From a virus, in IMG/VR virus record IMGVR_UViG_3300028393_000039, positions 23,915-87,914 of that record: a stretch of 64,000 nucleotides of DNA; one strand, given 5' to 3'. Both the position numbers and the translations under genes were made by a program. This document shows positions 42,426 through 50,300 of the stretch, one piece after another (the first letter of the stretch is position 1; each line of letters begins with the position of its first letter). The notes beneath the pieces are model-generated. The model was not told where the DNA came from. It saw nothing but the letters and a program-made list of their open reading frames with translations, and searched no databases.

Positions 42426-43364
42426 TTAAATACATTTTTTAACTAGTGATGAAATTGGTTTTGGTGGTACCTTTTTATCGTGAAAATAATAAAACTCTCC
42501 TTCAGATGGAAATACTGAAATACCTTTATAAGGTATTGATTTTAACGCATCATTCTGATTTGATTTAACTTGTATTGAAAACCAAATATTTCTACATTTC
42601 ATCGCACCATCAAATCCTGCTCTATCTACAAAATTACCACCGCCTGAAAAAATCCTTAAATTTTCTTCACTCACACCTAATTGTCTTAACTGATTAAAAA
42701 ATTTATTTTCAACTTCTTGTCCTCCACCCCAAGTTTTTGAAAAAATAGTTTGTTTATAATTTTCTCTATCAATCAATATCGCTCTTAATAAATCGTGAGC
42801 AGCCATTGAGTCCGAACCACCACTATAATATTCTTCTAAAAAATCATCAACATTTATTTCTGTATTAGAATCAATTCTATTGTTAATTAAATTAATCCAC
42901 AGAATAATATTATTATCAAACATATTAACAATACTCCATTCGTCGTCTTTTTCGTGAAATAAAACAATAAATTTTGAATTTGGATTAACTAATTGTAATT
43001 CTAAAAAATCTAAATTTTCTTTTAAATCATTTCTTTTTGAATTTGATAATTCTAAATTATCAAAAACAAAATTAATATCCTCTATATTTTTTTTAATAAA
43101 CTCAGCACTAGGAACTTTTAATTGTAAACCATGCTTTTCTAACCAATAATTTATTTTTCTATTAGTATTAGGTTCAATATAATTTTTAATATCACTAAAA
43201 ATTTTCACACCCGAACCTTTAATTTTATCTTTCTGAGAATCAGTTAAAGAGTTATAGGTTAATTTCTTTAAATTTGGTTTTTTTTCAGTATTATTATCTT
43301 CCATAATAGTTCTTTTCACCAAAGATACTAACTCAGATTCACTTAACCTAATAATTTTTTTCAT
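42426..43364 (-). CDS. Leader-tagged PD-(D/E)XK-like nuclease
   Basis: The leader MKKIIRLSESELVSLVKRTIMED (LSE, IME) is followed by an unknown middle domain and a C-terminal part with WGGGQEVENKFFNQLRQLG (possible first helix Glu), FVDRAGFDGAMKC and WFSIQVKSNQND. The Asp followed by Q-x-K on the next strand is the restriction endonuclease-like core. If packaged, it would enter the host with the DNA. TATTTAT lies 6 bases before the ATG. Confidence 0.72.
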   Translation of the reverse strand: MKKIIRLSESELVSLVKRTIMEDNNTEKKPNLKKLTYNSLTDSQKDKIKGSGVKIFSDIKNYIEPNTNRKINYWLEKHGLQLKVPSAEFIKKNIEDINFVFDNLELSNSKRNDLKENLDFLELQLVNPNSKFIVLFHEKDDEWSIVNMFDNNIILWINLINNRIDSNTEINVDDFLEEYYSGGSDSMAAHDLLRAILIDRENYKQTIFSKTWGGGQEVENKFFNQLRQLGVSEENLRIFSGGGNFVDRAGFDGAMKCRNIWFSIQVKSNQNDALKSIPYKGISVFPSEGEFYYFHDKKVPPKPISSLVKKCI

Positions 43365-43388
43365 ATTTCTATAAATACTATGTAAAAA

Positions 43389-43421
43389 TAAAAAACCCCA
43401 CTCTTTTGAAGTGGGGTTTAA
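43389..43421. terminator. Bidirectional terminator
   Basis: AAAACCCCACTC-TTTT-GAAGTGGGGTTT, between the tagged nuclease gene start and the stop of the 91-residue gene. Confidence 0.75.
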
Positions 43422-43426
43422 TGTTT

Positions 43427-43702
43427 TTACTCAGCTGGAGGAGGTGGAGGTGTGTCATCAGGGTTTGTTGGTTTTTTTCCCCATATTTTATCAACAGAGG
43501 ATAAACCCAAACATCCGAAAGCCAACATAGCCACAGCATCCACAATAGCGGTTGATGGTGCGATGTGTTCCTCTGTGAAACTATTTTGATACAACGTAGC
43601 ACAAAGTGTGATTGTACAAAGAAGTCCACAAAGACGTTTCATCGAAACAACCCCATGCTCATCTGAGAATAAACTTCTGATAGAATTAAAAAGTCCTTTC
43701 AT
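43427..43702 (-). CDS. Small membrane protein, holin-like, 91 aa
   Basis: Two hydrophobic segments (KRLCGLLCTITLCATLYQ and IVDAVAMLAFGCLGLSSVDKI), a basic loop and a Pro-rich acidic end (DDTPPPPPAE). Size and topology fit a class II holin. It is a second holin candidate besides 17880-18050. Confidence 0.65.
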   Translation of the reverse strand: MKGLFNSIRSLFSDEHGVVSMKRLCGLLCTITLCATLYQNSFTEEHIAPSTAIVDAVAMLAFGCLGLSSVDKIWGKKPTNPDDTPPPPPAE

Positions 43703-43763
43703 AATATTGGTAATTTACTTACCAATAAATAGTTTCTAAAAGTAAATAGTTTATAATATTTTG

Positions 43764-43838
43764 TGGTAGGACCAAGAATCGAACTTGGGGCACACGACAT
43801 CTCTGCACGCTGCTCTAACCCACTGAGCTATCACTACC
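43764..43838 (-). tRNA. Unusual tRNA, possibly degenerate
   Basis: The acceptor GGTAGTG/TCCTACC, D-arm GCTC-AGTGGGTTA-GAGC, T-arm CCAAG-TTCGATT-CTTGG and discriminator A are all recognisable. The anticodon arm is broken: GCGTG-CAGAGAT-GTCGT has only three possible pairs and lacks the invariant U33, so anticodon GAG (Leu) is formal only. It may be a decayed tRNA or one that folds in another way. Confidence 0.6.
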
Positions 43839-43845
43839 AATTGTT

Positions 43846-44136
43846 TTAATTTAACAGGTTCCCGTCAATATATTTTTTGATTGTTCTTCTTAAAGTACTC
43901 TTATCAATATCATTCCATTTACCATCCTCTAAATTAAAAATTTTATTAACCATAAGTTTTTTATTTCCGGTTAATATTTTTCTTTTATCATCAATTGTGA
44001 TGAAATGAATTACCCTATCCAATATTTTTTGAGAATCAACAGGATAAGCCCGTATAAGATGTCTTAAGAACTCATCTGAAGTATTATCTTGATATTTTGA
44101 TAAAATTTGTTTTTTTTCTTCTTCGCTAATGAACAT
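43846..44136 (-). CDS. Leader-tagged protein (MFISEEEKKQIL), 96 aa
   Basis: The start at 44136 gives MFISEEEKKQILSKYQD (ISE), the EEEKK-type leader. The body (IRAYPVDSQKILDRVIHFIT) is helical. Function unknown. The gene starts only 36 bases from the divergent small basic gene. Confidence 0.6.
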   Translation of the reverse strand: MFISEEEKKQILSKYQDNTSDEFLRHLIRAYPVDSQKILDRVIHFITIDDKRKILTGNKKLMVNKIFNLEDGKWNDIDKSTLRRTIKKYIDGNLLN

Positions 44137-44172
44137 AATGATAAATATAATATTTATTTTAAAAATAATCAA

Positions 44173-44295
44173 ATGGCAAAAGGTTCTAATGACTCAAGAA
44201 AAGTTACCTTCGGTAAAAGAAAAAAAGGTACTGCTAAAAAATCTTTTAACAAACATAATAAAAGACCGAAAAAATACGTGGGGCAAGGTAGATAA
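44173..44295 (+). CDS. Small basic protein, 40 aa
   Basis: MAKGSNDSRKVTFGKRKKGT, then AKKSFNKHNKRPKKYVGQGR. It is very basic and probably binds nucleic acid or a virion component. It resembles 40-residue basic proteins common in Bacteroidetes phages. Confidence 0.7.
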   Translation: MAKGSNDSRKVTFGKRKKGTAKKSFNKHNKRPKKYVGQGR

Positions 44296-44322
44296 TATTT
44301 AATTCTATCTTATATTTTTATT

Positions 44323-44607
44323 ATGGACCCGAAAAAAAGACTTTTTCGACTAATAGAGGTATATCTTAACGAATACAGAAAAAATGAAGTGGAAGAGATA
44401 TATGGAAAGGGTACCAAAATTAAAATCCACACAATAAATCATAGTATTACAACAAACTCACTTCTAATTGAGGCGGTTATTTATCTTGGAGATATAATAA
44501 CTGAAGAAGTTATGGATAGGGAACTTGCAGATATCATAATACAAGAAGCTCTTGATTATTTTTATCCTGAATGTTCTATTAAAACTATGGTACGGTGGGA
44601 TGCTTAA
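44323..44607 (+). CDS. Hypothetical protein, 94 aa
   Basis: MDPKKRLFRLIEVYLNEYRK, alpha/beta, with the alternating hydrophobic segment LLIEAVIYLGDIITEEVMD. Overlaps the convergent gene by 4 bases. Confidence 0.6.
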   Translation: MDPKKRLFRLIEVYLNEYRKNEVEEIYGKGTKIKIHTINHSITTNSLLIEAVIYLGDIITEEVMDRELADIIIQEALDYFYPECSIKTMVRWDA

Positions 44608-44900
44608 TCTTTTAACTTATGTAATTCCGAATTTTCTTTTTGTAAAAATTCAACTTTAACTGCTAACGCCGCAACTTGTTCCGTCAATCTTAAAATAGTA
44701 GTACGCATTTCATCTTTTTCTTTACTACTTTCAATCAACAAAGCTTCCAATTTAGCAATTCTTTCTCTGCATTCATCACGAAGATATCCTTCATCTTTTT
44801 CTTTTCTTTGAGCTCTTCTTTCATAAAATCTCCAAGCGGAGGACGAACCCAATACTGTTACAGCTGTTACAATTGCGGTCCAAATAGTTTCTTGATTCAT
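44604..44900 (-). CDS. TM plus coiled-coil protein, 98 aa
   Basis: One membrane segment WTAIVTAVTVLGSSSAW then a long coiled coil (ERIAKLEALLIESSKEKDEM; VAALAVKVEFLQKENSEL). This layout fits an inner-membrane spanin or a membrane-associated scaffold. Confidence 0.6.
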   Translation of the reverse strand: MNQETIWTAIVTAVTVLGSSSAWRFYERRAQRKEKDEGYLRDECRERIAKLEALLIESSKEKDEMRTTILRLTEQVAALAVKVEFLQKENSELHKLKD

Positions 44901-44944
44901 AGGCAGTTTTTCTAAAATAATAAATATATTAAAATTATTAAAAA

Positions 44945-45439
44945 TTAATCTCCTTTAATAATTGATAAAGAATGTTTTAAAAATTCTTTTGCTCTTGGGT
45001 CGATATGATGAAAAGACATTATTTTTTCAATATCACTAACCAATTCTTCTCCGTGTTCATCTTCTTTATATAATTCAATTATTTTATCCATCGCTCTATT
45101 ACATTCTTTACTTTGTTCTTCAAAATAATTGTATGGTTTATAAGCCTTCAAAGTATTCATAACATTATTAGCCAAATGAACTCCACCATCATTAACTTTT
45201 TCTAAAGTATGGTATGACCTAAGAGTTTCTAACGCATCGGTTAAACCTCTAACACCATTTTTTCTTAATTTAATTCCATCAACATAGTCCTCATATTCAT
45301 CTTCCCCCATAACCTCATCTAATGACTTGGTGTTTCCTTTATGGCAAAACCTTCTTTCTTCGGAGGTTTTTTGTTCAAAGAAATAATTCTTTCTTATTTC
45401 TTTTCTTTCTTCTTCTGTGAGTGTAAATCTTTTATTCAT
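44945..45439 (-). CDS. Leader-tagged protein (MNKRFTLTEEERKEI), 164 aa
   Basis: The leader MNKRFTLTEEERKEIRKNYF has LTE at residue 9. It is helical and charged with no recognised motif; the Cys in RRFCHKGN and KECNRAM may bind metal. A TATTTAT box precedes it. Confidence 0.65.
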   Translation of the reverse strand: MNKRFTLTEEERKEIRKNYFFEQKTSEERRFCHKGNTKSLDEVMGEDEYEDYVDGIKLRKNGVRGLTDALETLRSYHTLEKVNDGGVHLANNVMNTLKAYKPYNYFEEQSKECNRAMDKIIELYKEDEHGEELVSDIEKIMSFHHIDPRAKEFLKHSLSIIKGD

Positions 45440-45460
45440 ACTTTATAAATATTTATATTT

Positions 45461-46099
45461 ATGAAAAAGTTATTTTTATTTAAATTATTGTTGTTAATTT
45501 CAATTACAACATTTTCTCAAGATACTGTGAGAATTAAACATATTAATTATACTACAGTATTTTCAAAATCAAAGAGATATCCTGTATTAGTTGAGTGGTG
45601 GTTAACCAAATCTATGGTTACTTGTCCAACACCTTTAAAAAGGAAAGATAATTTCAAACCAGACCCCCAATTACCTAAAGAAACTGATATTGCCGCTGAT
45701 TATGTTGGTAGTGGTACGGATAGGGGACATATGTGTCCTGCGGCCGATAATTTATGCCAAACACAAGAAGTTCAAGATGAATGTTTTTATTTTTCTAATA
45801 TGGTTCCCCAACCACATACACTTAACGCAGGTTCGTGGAAAACTTTGGAAACTAAAACTAGAGAAACTGCACTTGAAAATGATAGTGTTCACATATGGTG
45901 TGGAGCTGTAGGAGTAATTAAAACATTTGGTGTTAATAATGTTGCGGTTCCATTAAAATGTTGGAAAGTAATATACATTAAAAAAACAAAACAATTTAAA
46001 ACTTATATTTTTCCAAATACATCCGAAAAATTTGAATTGGATAAATTAGAAGTTAAAAAAGAAGATATAGAAAAATTAACAGGGTTTAAGTTTTATTAA
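45461..46099 (+). CDS. Secreted NUC1-type DNA/RNA non-specific endonuclease
   Basis: The 212-residue protein has a signal peptide LFLFKLLLLISITTFSQ and the NUC1 core VGSGTDRGHMCPAADN (DRGH, general base His), then FYFSNMVPQPHTLNAGSW, which supplies the metal-binding Asn. The C-terminal part has a VHIWCGAVG region. It would act in the periplasm or outside, degrading DNA of infecting phages or extracellular DNA. The target is inferred. Confidence 0.9.
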   Translation: MKKLFLFKLLLLISITTFSQDTVRIKHINYTTVFSKSKRYPVLVEWWLTKSMVTCPTPLKRKDNFKPDPQLPKETDIAADYVGSGTDRGHMCPAADNLCQTQEVQDECFYFSNMVPQPHTLNAGSWKTLETKTRETALENDSVHIWCGAVGVIKTFGVNNVAVPLKCWKVIYIKKTKQFKTYIFPNTSEKFELDKLEVKKEDIEKLTGFKFY

Positions 46100-46142
46100 A
46101 AATAATTGTTTATATTCCGGGGATTAGATATATTTATAATAT

Positions 46143-46904
46143 ATGAGAGGAATTTATAAAATAACTAATCCGTCAGGTAAAATCTACATAGGGCAAAGCG
46201 GGGATATTGATAAAAGAATTAAAAGATATCAAAAACTACAATGCAAAGGACAAAGAATATTGTATAATTCATTAAAAAAATACGGTTGGGAAAATCATAT
46301 TTTTGAGATAATAGAAATTATAGATAATAATGATAGTTTAATAGAACGAGAAACTTTTTGGAAAATTCATTATAAAGTATTAGAGATACCATCTTTATGT
46401 TGTAAAATTGACGGCAGAGAAGGTAAAATGTCGAAAGATAGTTGTATTCTATTATCAGAATCAATAAAAAAATATTGGAATAATTTAAATAAAGAAGAGT
46501 ATCAAGAAAGAATTAAAAGAAATAAACCTACAAACGAAACTATTAAAAAAATTTCCGAATCTCAAAAAGGAAAAAAATTATCCGACGAACATATAAAAAA
46601 ATTAAAATTATCTCAAAATAATCCGGAGACCGTAAAAAAAAGAAAAGAAAGTTTAAAAAAATATTGGAGTAATATGACGGAAGAAAAAAGGGAGAGTTTA
46701 AGATTACTTAACATTCAAACGCAAAATAGACCGGACGTAAAAGAAAAATTATCAACTAATAATCCATCAAGAAAATTTGAAGTTAGAGAAAAACAAAGTA
46801 AATCAGCCTTGAATAAACAAAAATTAAAATGTCCACATTGCGGGAAGATTATGGATTCCAGTAATGCGAAAAAATATCATTTTGATAAATGTAAATTTAA
46901 TTAA
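46143..46904 (+). CDS. GIY-YIG homing endonuclease with NUMOD3 and zinc finger
   Basis: The 253-residue protein starts with GIYKITNPSGKIYIGQSGDIDKR split around the GIY-YIG core, then a 25-nt-type linker, NUMOD3 repeats (KGKKLSDEHIKKLK, NPETVKKRKESLKKYW) and a C-terminal zinc finger (LKCPHCGKIMDSSNAKKYHF). The layout is that of freestanding mobile endonucleases in T4-like phages. TATTTAT lies 5 bases before the ATG. Confidence 0.92.
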   Translation: MRGIYKITNPSGKIYIGQSGDIDKRIKRYQKLQCKGQRILYNSLKKYGWENHIFEIIEIIDNNDSLIERETFWKIHYKVLEIPSLCCKIDGREGKMSKDSCILLSESIKKYWNNLNKEEYQERIKRNKPTNETIKKISESQKGKKLSDEHIKKLKLSQNNPETVKKRKESLKKYWSNMTEEKRESLRLLNIQTQNRPDVKEKLSTNNPSRKFEVREKQSKSALNKQKLKCPHCGKIMDSSNAKKYHFDKCKFN

Positions 46905-47095
46905 CGATATAACTTTTCAGTTTCGTTATAAATCATTTTCATTCTTCTTTCAATCTCAACAATTTTTCTTTCGTCGCTTTCCGAGATATTAACACTTTGT
47001 GCTCTTATCAATCTAACTTCTTCTTGAAGTCTTTGATATTGATGAAGTAAATTGTTGTAGGCAGTTGCTTTTTGTTCGGTTGTTAAATTTTGCAT
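46901..47095 (-). CDS. Small coiled-coil protein, 64 aa
   Basis: MQNLTTEQKATAYNNLLHQY with heptads (RLQEEVRLIRAQ; VEIERRMKMIYNETEKL). Possibly a structural or regulatory protein. Its stop touches the homing endonuclease end. Confidence 0.6.
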   Translation of the reverse strand: MQNLTTEQKATAYNNLLHQYQRLQEEVRLIRAQSVNISESDERKIVEIERRMKMIYNETEKLYR

Positions 47096-47128
47096 AATTA
47101 ATTATAATTTACCTTATTAAAGAGTAAA

Positions 47129-47401
47129 CTATGATTGGTATTTTATACTTGAGAAAGTTTTATTTAAATCATCTAAATTTCTATATATTCTACCTTTTAA
47201 TGTCGTATCAACTTCTTTACCTGATTGTAACATATTAAGTAGTTCTTTTAACTTGTCTATAATCTCTTCTACAGACTGTTCGGCGTCCTTATTTCCGTCG
47301 TTTGAAGAAAAGTTAGGTAATTGGGTGTATTTATCCAAATCCATCGCAGTTTCAATTAATTTGACTAATTCGGATTCTTTTATTAATATTGTTCGTGGCA
47401 T
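47129..47401 (-). CDS. Leader-tagged small protein (MPRTILIKESELVKLI), 90 aa
   Basis: The leader has IKE at residue 9, followed by 70 helical, acidic residues (SVEEIIDKLKELLNMLQSG). Probably packaged; no other function suggested. Confidence 0.6.
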   Translation of the reverse strand: MPRTILIKESELVKLIETAMDLDKYTQLPNFSSNDGNKDAEQSVEEIIDKLKELLNMLQSGKEVDTTLKGRIYRNLDDLNKTFSSIKYQS

Positions 47402-47448
47402 CTTTTATAAATATGATAATTAAATTCTTTCTACTACTCGAAAGAAAA

Positions 47449-47475
47449 AAGGACTTATTAAAGTCCTTATTTTAC
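47449..47475. terminator. Hairpin terminator
   Basis: AAGGACTT-ATTA-AAGTCCTT with flanking A/T runs, between two minus-strand tagged genes. Confidence 0.6.
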
Positions 47476-47521
47476 CTTACAGGTACTCTTGTATTTATTT
47501 ATTTTTTACTTCTTTTTTATT

Positions 47522-48313
47522 TTATTTTGAAGTTTTTATCTTAATTAATTCTGGGTTTTTAGTTGCAAAATATCTTTTCACTTCTTCGTGGTCAAGTATT
47601 TTTGTTTTTGGTGATAATCTTCTTGGTTTTTTATGAACATTATTAAATACTGCACCAACATAAACATAATTAGGTAATACATTAACCCAAATATTTAAAG
47701 ATTCAAGATATAAAAAATTATCAGAAAAAAGTACATCAACGTCATCTATTACCGCCAAATACATTTGTTTACCTAACCCAGTTCCTTTAGCCTCTTTATC
47801 TAATCCTGAAGTTGAAACTGCCCAAGAATTTTTAGGAAATTTAATATCACCAAAATATTCTGAAGTTTCTTTAACCGCAATTGAACCTATTGACTGTTCA
47901 AGTTCTGGGTCAAAAAAGAAGTATTGCTTGCCGCCCCATCTTGGTTGTTCAATAAAACAATCTAATCCCCTCAATCTTTTAATTCTCAAAAATTTCTTTG
48001 CAAGATAATACGCAAGATTTGATAAAACATCTTTTGTTTTTAATTCTGATGGGATATCATTATAATCACCTTCAATATTATCAGGAAATAGTTTGGTATA
48101 TTTTTTGGCGTCAGAACCCTTAAATTTAGTCAGACTATATCCAAGTTCATTTTTAATGTAATCTTTAACTGCATTTTTTATATTCTTTTCATTAACTCTT
48201 TCTTTAACAATATTAAAAATATCAACATAACTATCGGTAATATCCCAAGTTCCTTCTTGTACTCTAATTTCAGATATAAGTTTGTATTGTTCTTCTGTAA
48301 CAATATATTTCAT
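47522..48313 (-). CDS. Leader-tagged GNAT-like acetyltransferase
   Basis: The leader is MKYIVTEEQYKLISEIRVQE (VTE, ISE). A GNAT motif A, AKGTGLGKQMYLAVIDDVD, lies at about residues 180-198, followed by LYLESLNIWVN and YVYVGAVF. The N-terminal half (about 130 residues) has no known motif. It would acetylate a host target after injection; the target is unknown. Confidence 0.75.
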   Translation of the reverse strand: MKYIVTEEQYKLISEIRVQEGTWDITDSYVDIFNIVKERVNEKNIKNAVKDYIKNELGYSLTKFKGSDAKKYTKLFPDNIEGDYNDIPSELKTKDVLSNLAYYLAKKFLRIKRLRGLDCFIEQPRWGGKQYFFFDPELEQSIGSIAVKETSEYFGDIKFPKNSWAVSTSGLDKEAKGTGLGKQMYLAVIDDVDVLFSDNFLYLESLNIWVNVLPNYVYVGAVFNNVHKKPRRLSPKTKILDHEEVKRYFATKNPELIKIKTSK

Positions 48314-48353
48314 AATATATAAATATTGTGATATTTATTAATAAATAAAAATT

Positions 48354-48728
48354 ATGAGTAAAATAGTAAGATTAACTGAATCTGAATTAGTTAGATTGGT
48401 TAAAAGAATGATTAAAGAAAGTGAAGAAGGTTTTGAAGTGATTGATGATGATTTTGAAGATATTCCTAATAAATCAACAGAATTCCCTGATAATGAGGAT
48501 GATGATATTGTAGATTATGGCTTTGATATTGAGGATAAATTTAGCGATGATGATGATTTTCAAAATAAAATGAAGTTTAAATCACATATGAGTAAACATA
48601 GGCCAAGTAGTATTGGAATTGGTGATAGTAAAAGATGGGATAAAGATAGTGAGAAAGAGTGGAGCCCCATCAAAGATGATGATTTACCATTAGATAAGTT
48701 TTTGAAATCAAAATATAATAAGAGATAA
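48354..48728 (+). CDS. Leader-tagged acidic protein, 124 aa
   Basis: The leader MSKIVRLTESELVRLVKRMIKE is followed by an acidic tail (EVIDDDFEDIPN; DNEDDDIVDYGFD) and a basic Ser/Lys end. LTE and IKE are both cleavable sites. An internal head or DNA-condensing function is possible. Confidence 0.65.
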   Translation: MSKIVRLTESELVRLVKRMIKESEEGFEVIDDDFEDIPNKSTEFPDNEDDDIVDYGFDIEDKFSDDDDFQNKMKFKSHMSKHRPSSIGIGDSKRWDKDSEKEWSPIKDDDLPLDKFLKSKYNKR

Positions 48729-48730
48729 AA

Positions 48731-48758
48731 AACAAATCCCACTTTTAAGGTGGGATTT
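48731..48758. terminator. Terminator between convergent genes
   Basis: AATCCCACTT-TTAA-GGTGGGATTT hairpin with T run. Confidence 0.75.
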
Positions 48759-48762
48759 TTTA

Positions 48763-49482
48763 TTAAACTAATGTATTTGTAATTCTTTCTATTTTTGAAG
48801 CTCCTTGTGAAACTAAACTATTTCCACTATTTTTTCTAATATCAATAGCAGCTTTTAATAATTCTTCAGGGTCTGTAACACCATATTCAACTTTTTTATT
48901 TATTTGTGATGCAAATTTCTTGAACCATCCTGGTCCATTCCAAGTAGCATAAATAAAATTAAATAATAATCCGGGATTACCATTAACAATTTCCCTTGAT
49001 TCGGGTGTTAAATATAAATTAGAATTTTTATCAAATTGTGGTTTAATTATTTGAGGGACAATATCCTTTAATTTTGATTCAAGTGGTCCTCCCATATAAT
49101 TCCATTTCCAAGTAGACCTAGCATTTGCATCATCTATTATTCCCCAAAACTTTTCACCAGCAGGAGTTGTATTTATATCTCCACCCGCCTTCCTATCAAT
49201 ACCAAACATAGTTTCACCTGAATTACCATATCTACTATCTTTAACTCTACCATCTTTTAACATATCAGGGTGGTAGTACCCTCCTTCAAGATTATCTATT
49301 ACTTTTTTAACCATTTCATCAAAATCTGAACTTACATTACTTGAACCTGATGATTTAGTAGAAATATTATTTTTTTTAGTTTTGTCGCTATCTACCATAG
49401 TTGGGTTAATCACACCACCTAATAAATCATTCATTAAATCAGCAAGTTGTTGTTCAGAAATTAATATGTTTTTCTTTCTCAT
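48763..49482 (-). CDS. Leader-tagged GH108-type muramidase
   Basis: Start at 49482 (MRKKNILISEQQLADLMNDL; ISE). A Ser/Gly linker leads to KKVIDNLEGGYYHPDMLKDG (probable catalytic Glu in EGGYY), GNSGETMFGIDRKAGGD and WKWNYMGGPL, then FIYATWNGPGWFKKFA. This is the pattern of GH108-like virion lysozymes, which cut the wall during entry. Linked to the adjacent tagged gene by 1 base. Confidence 0.78.
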   Translation of the reverse strand: MRKKNILISEQQLADLMNDLLGGVINPTMVDSDKTKKNNISTKSSGSSNVSSDFDEMVKKVIDNLEGGYYHPDMLKDGRVKDSRYGNSGETMFGIDRKAGGDINTTPAGEKFWGIIDDANARSTWKWNYMGGPLESKLKDIVPQIIKPQFDKNSNLYLTPESREIVNGNPGLLFNFIYATWNGPGWFKKFASQINKKVEYGVTDPEELLKAAIDIRKNSGNSLVSQGASKIERITNTLV

Positions 49483-49483
49483 A

Positions 49484-49921
49484 TTATGGGTTTGGATGTA
49501 TTTTTTTATAATCTTCAATATGCTCTTTATATATTCTATCAACATTACTTTTTAATGTTGAATCATTAATATATTTACCGCCTAACCAGGTTAATTTTTG
49601 GGCAGTTAATACTCCTTCTCCAAACTGTTTAACCTGTACATTAAGTTTTGATAATCTTTTATACAATTTCTTATATCCATTTTGGTCTAACCAAGTTGGG
49701 AATGATGATGATGGACTATTAGCCGCAAATAAGTCAAATAACTTTTTACCTAACAATCTTTTCTCCTCTTTATTTGGGTCGTCTGAAATTGTTAATAATT
49801 CTTGTTGTGTAGGCTCTAACGAAGAATCGTCCATCTCACTTTCACCTTCAAGGATAACTTTTCTTTCCAATCTTAAATTGGCTTCTTGGATGTGTCTTAT
49901 TTTACTATAACTTCTGTTCAT
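49484..49921 (-). CDS. Leader-tagged protein (MNRSYSKIRHIQEANLRLE), 145 aa
   Basis: A longer leader of the type MNRSYSKIRHIQEANLRLER, with KVILEGE (ILE) at about residue 25. The C-terminal 90 residues are compact (FPTWLDQNGYKKLYKRL). Not recognised further. It overlaps or abuts the muramidase gene. Confidence 0.65.
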   Translation of the reverse strand: MNRSYSKIRHIQEANLRLERKVILEGESEMDDSSLEPTQQELLTISDDPNKEEKRLLGKKLFDLFAANSPSSSFPTWLDQNGYKKLYKRLSKLNVQVKQFGEGVLTAQKLTWLGGKYINDSTLKSNVDRIYKEHIEDYKKIHPNP

Positions 49922-49961
49922 ATATGTTTTTATTATAAATAGTTTAATTAATCAAAAAAAG

Positions 49962-49995
49962 GGATAAGAGTAGCGAATTCTTATCCCAAAGTTTG
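49962..49995 (-). terminator. Rho-independent terminator
   Basis: In sense, GGGATAAGA-ATTCGCTAC-TCTTATCCC followed by seven T residues ends the operon upstream of the 145-residue gene. A second small GGGGTAAGAACCCC hairpin lies just before it. Confidence 0.8.
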
Positions 49996-50043
49996 CGGAA
50001 CATAACTGCTCCGGCCCTAAGTGGGGTTCTTACCCCTACATTA

Positions 50044-50289
50044 TTAGTTTGAACCTGTACTACCTCTACCTACCTTACCTTCCATCTTCTCGTAGAATCC
50101 TTCTTTACTACCTCTCCAATCCCAAGGTAATCCGTGTTTGGCGTTGTATTCTATCTGTTCGTTAGATACACCTTTAAGTTTTTGCATTAGTTTTTTAACT
50201 AACGACATTTTTTCTTTTTCTTCCTCTTGAATAATTCTTTTTGTTATTCTCTCTAAATCAGATTCTGTAAGTTTTACTATTTTTTTCAT
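50044..50289 (-). CDS. Leader-tagged small protein, 81 aa
   Basis: The leader MKKIVKLTESDLERITKRIIQE (LTE, IQE) is followed by an amphipathic tail with HGLPWDWRGSKEGFYEKM. Probably packaged. No domain is recognised. Confidence 0.65.
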   Translation of the reverse strand: MKKIVKLTESDLERITKRIIQEEEKEKMSLVKKLMQKLKGVSNEQIEYNAKHGLPWDWRGSKEGFYEKMEGKVGRGSTGSN

Positions 50290-50300
50290 ATGTTTTTGTT

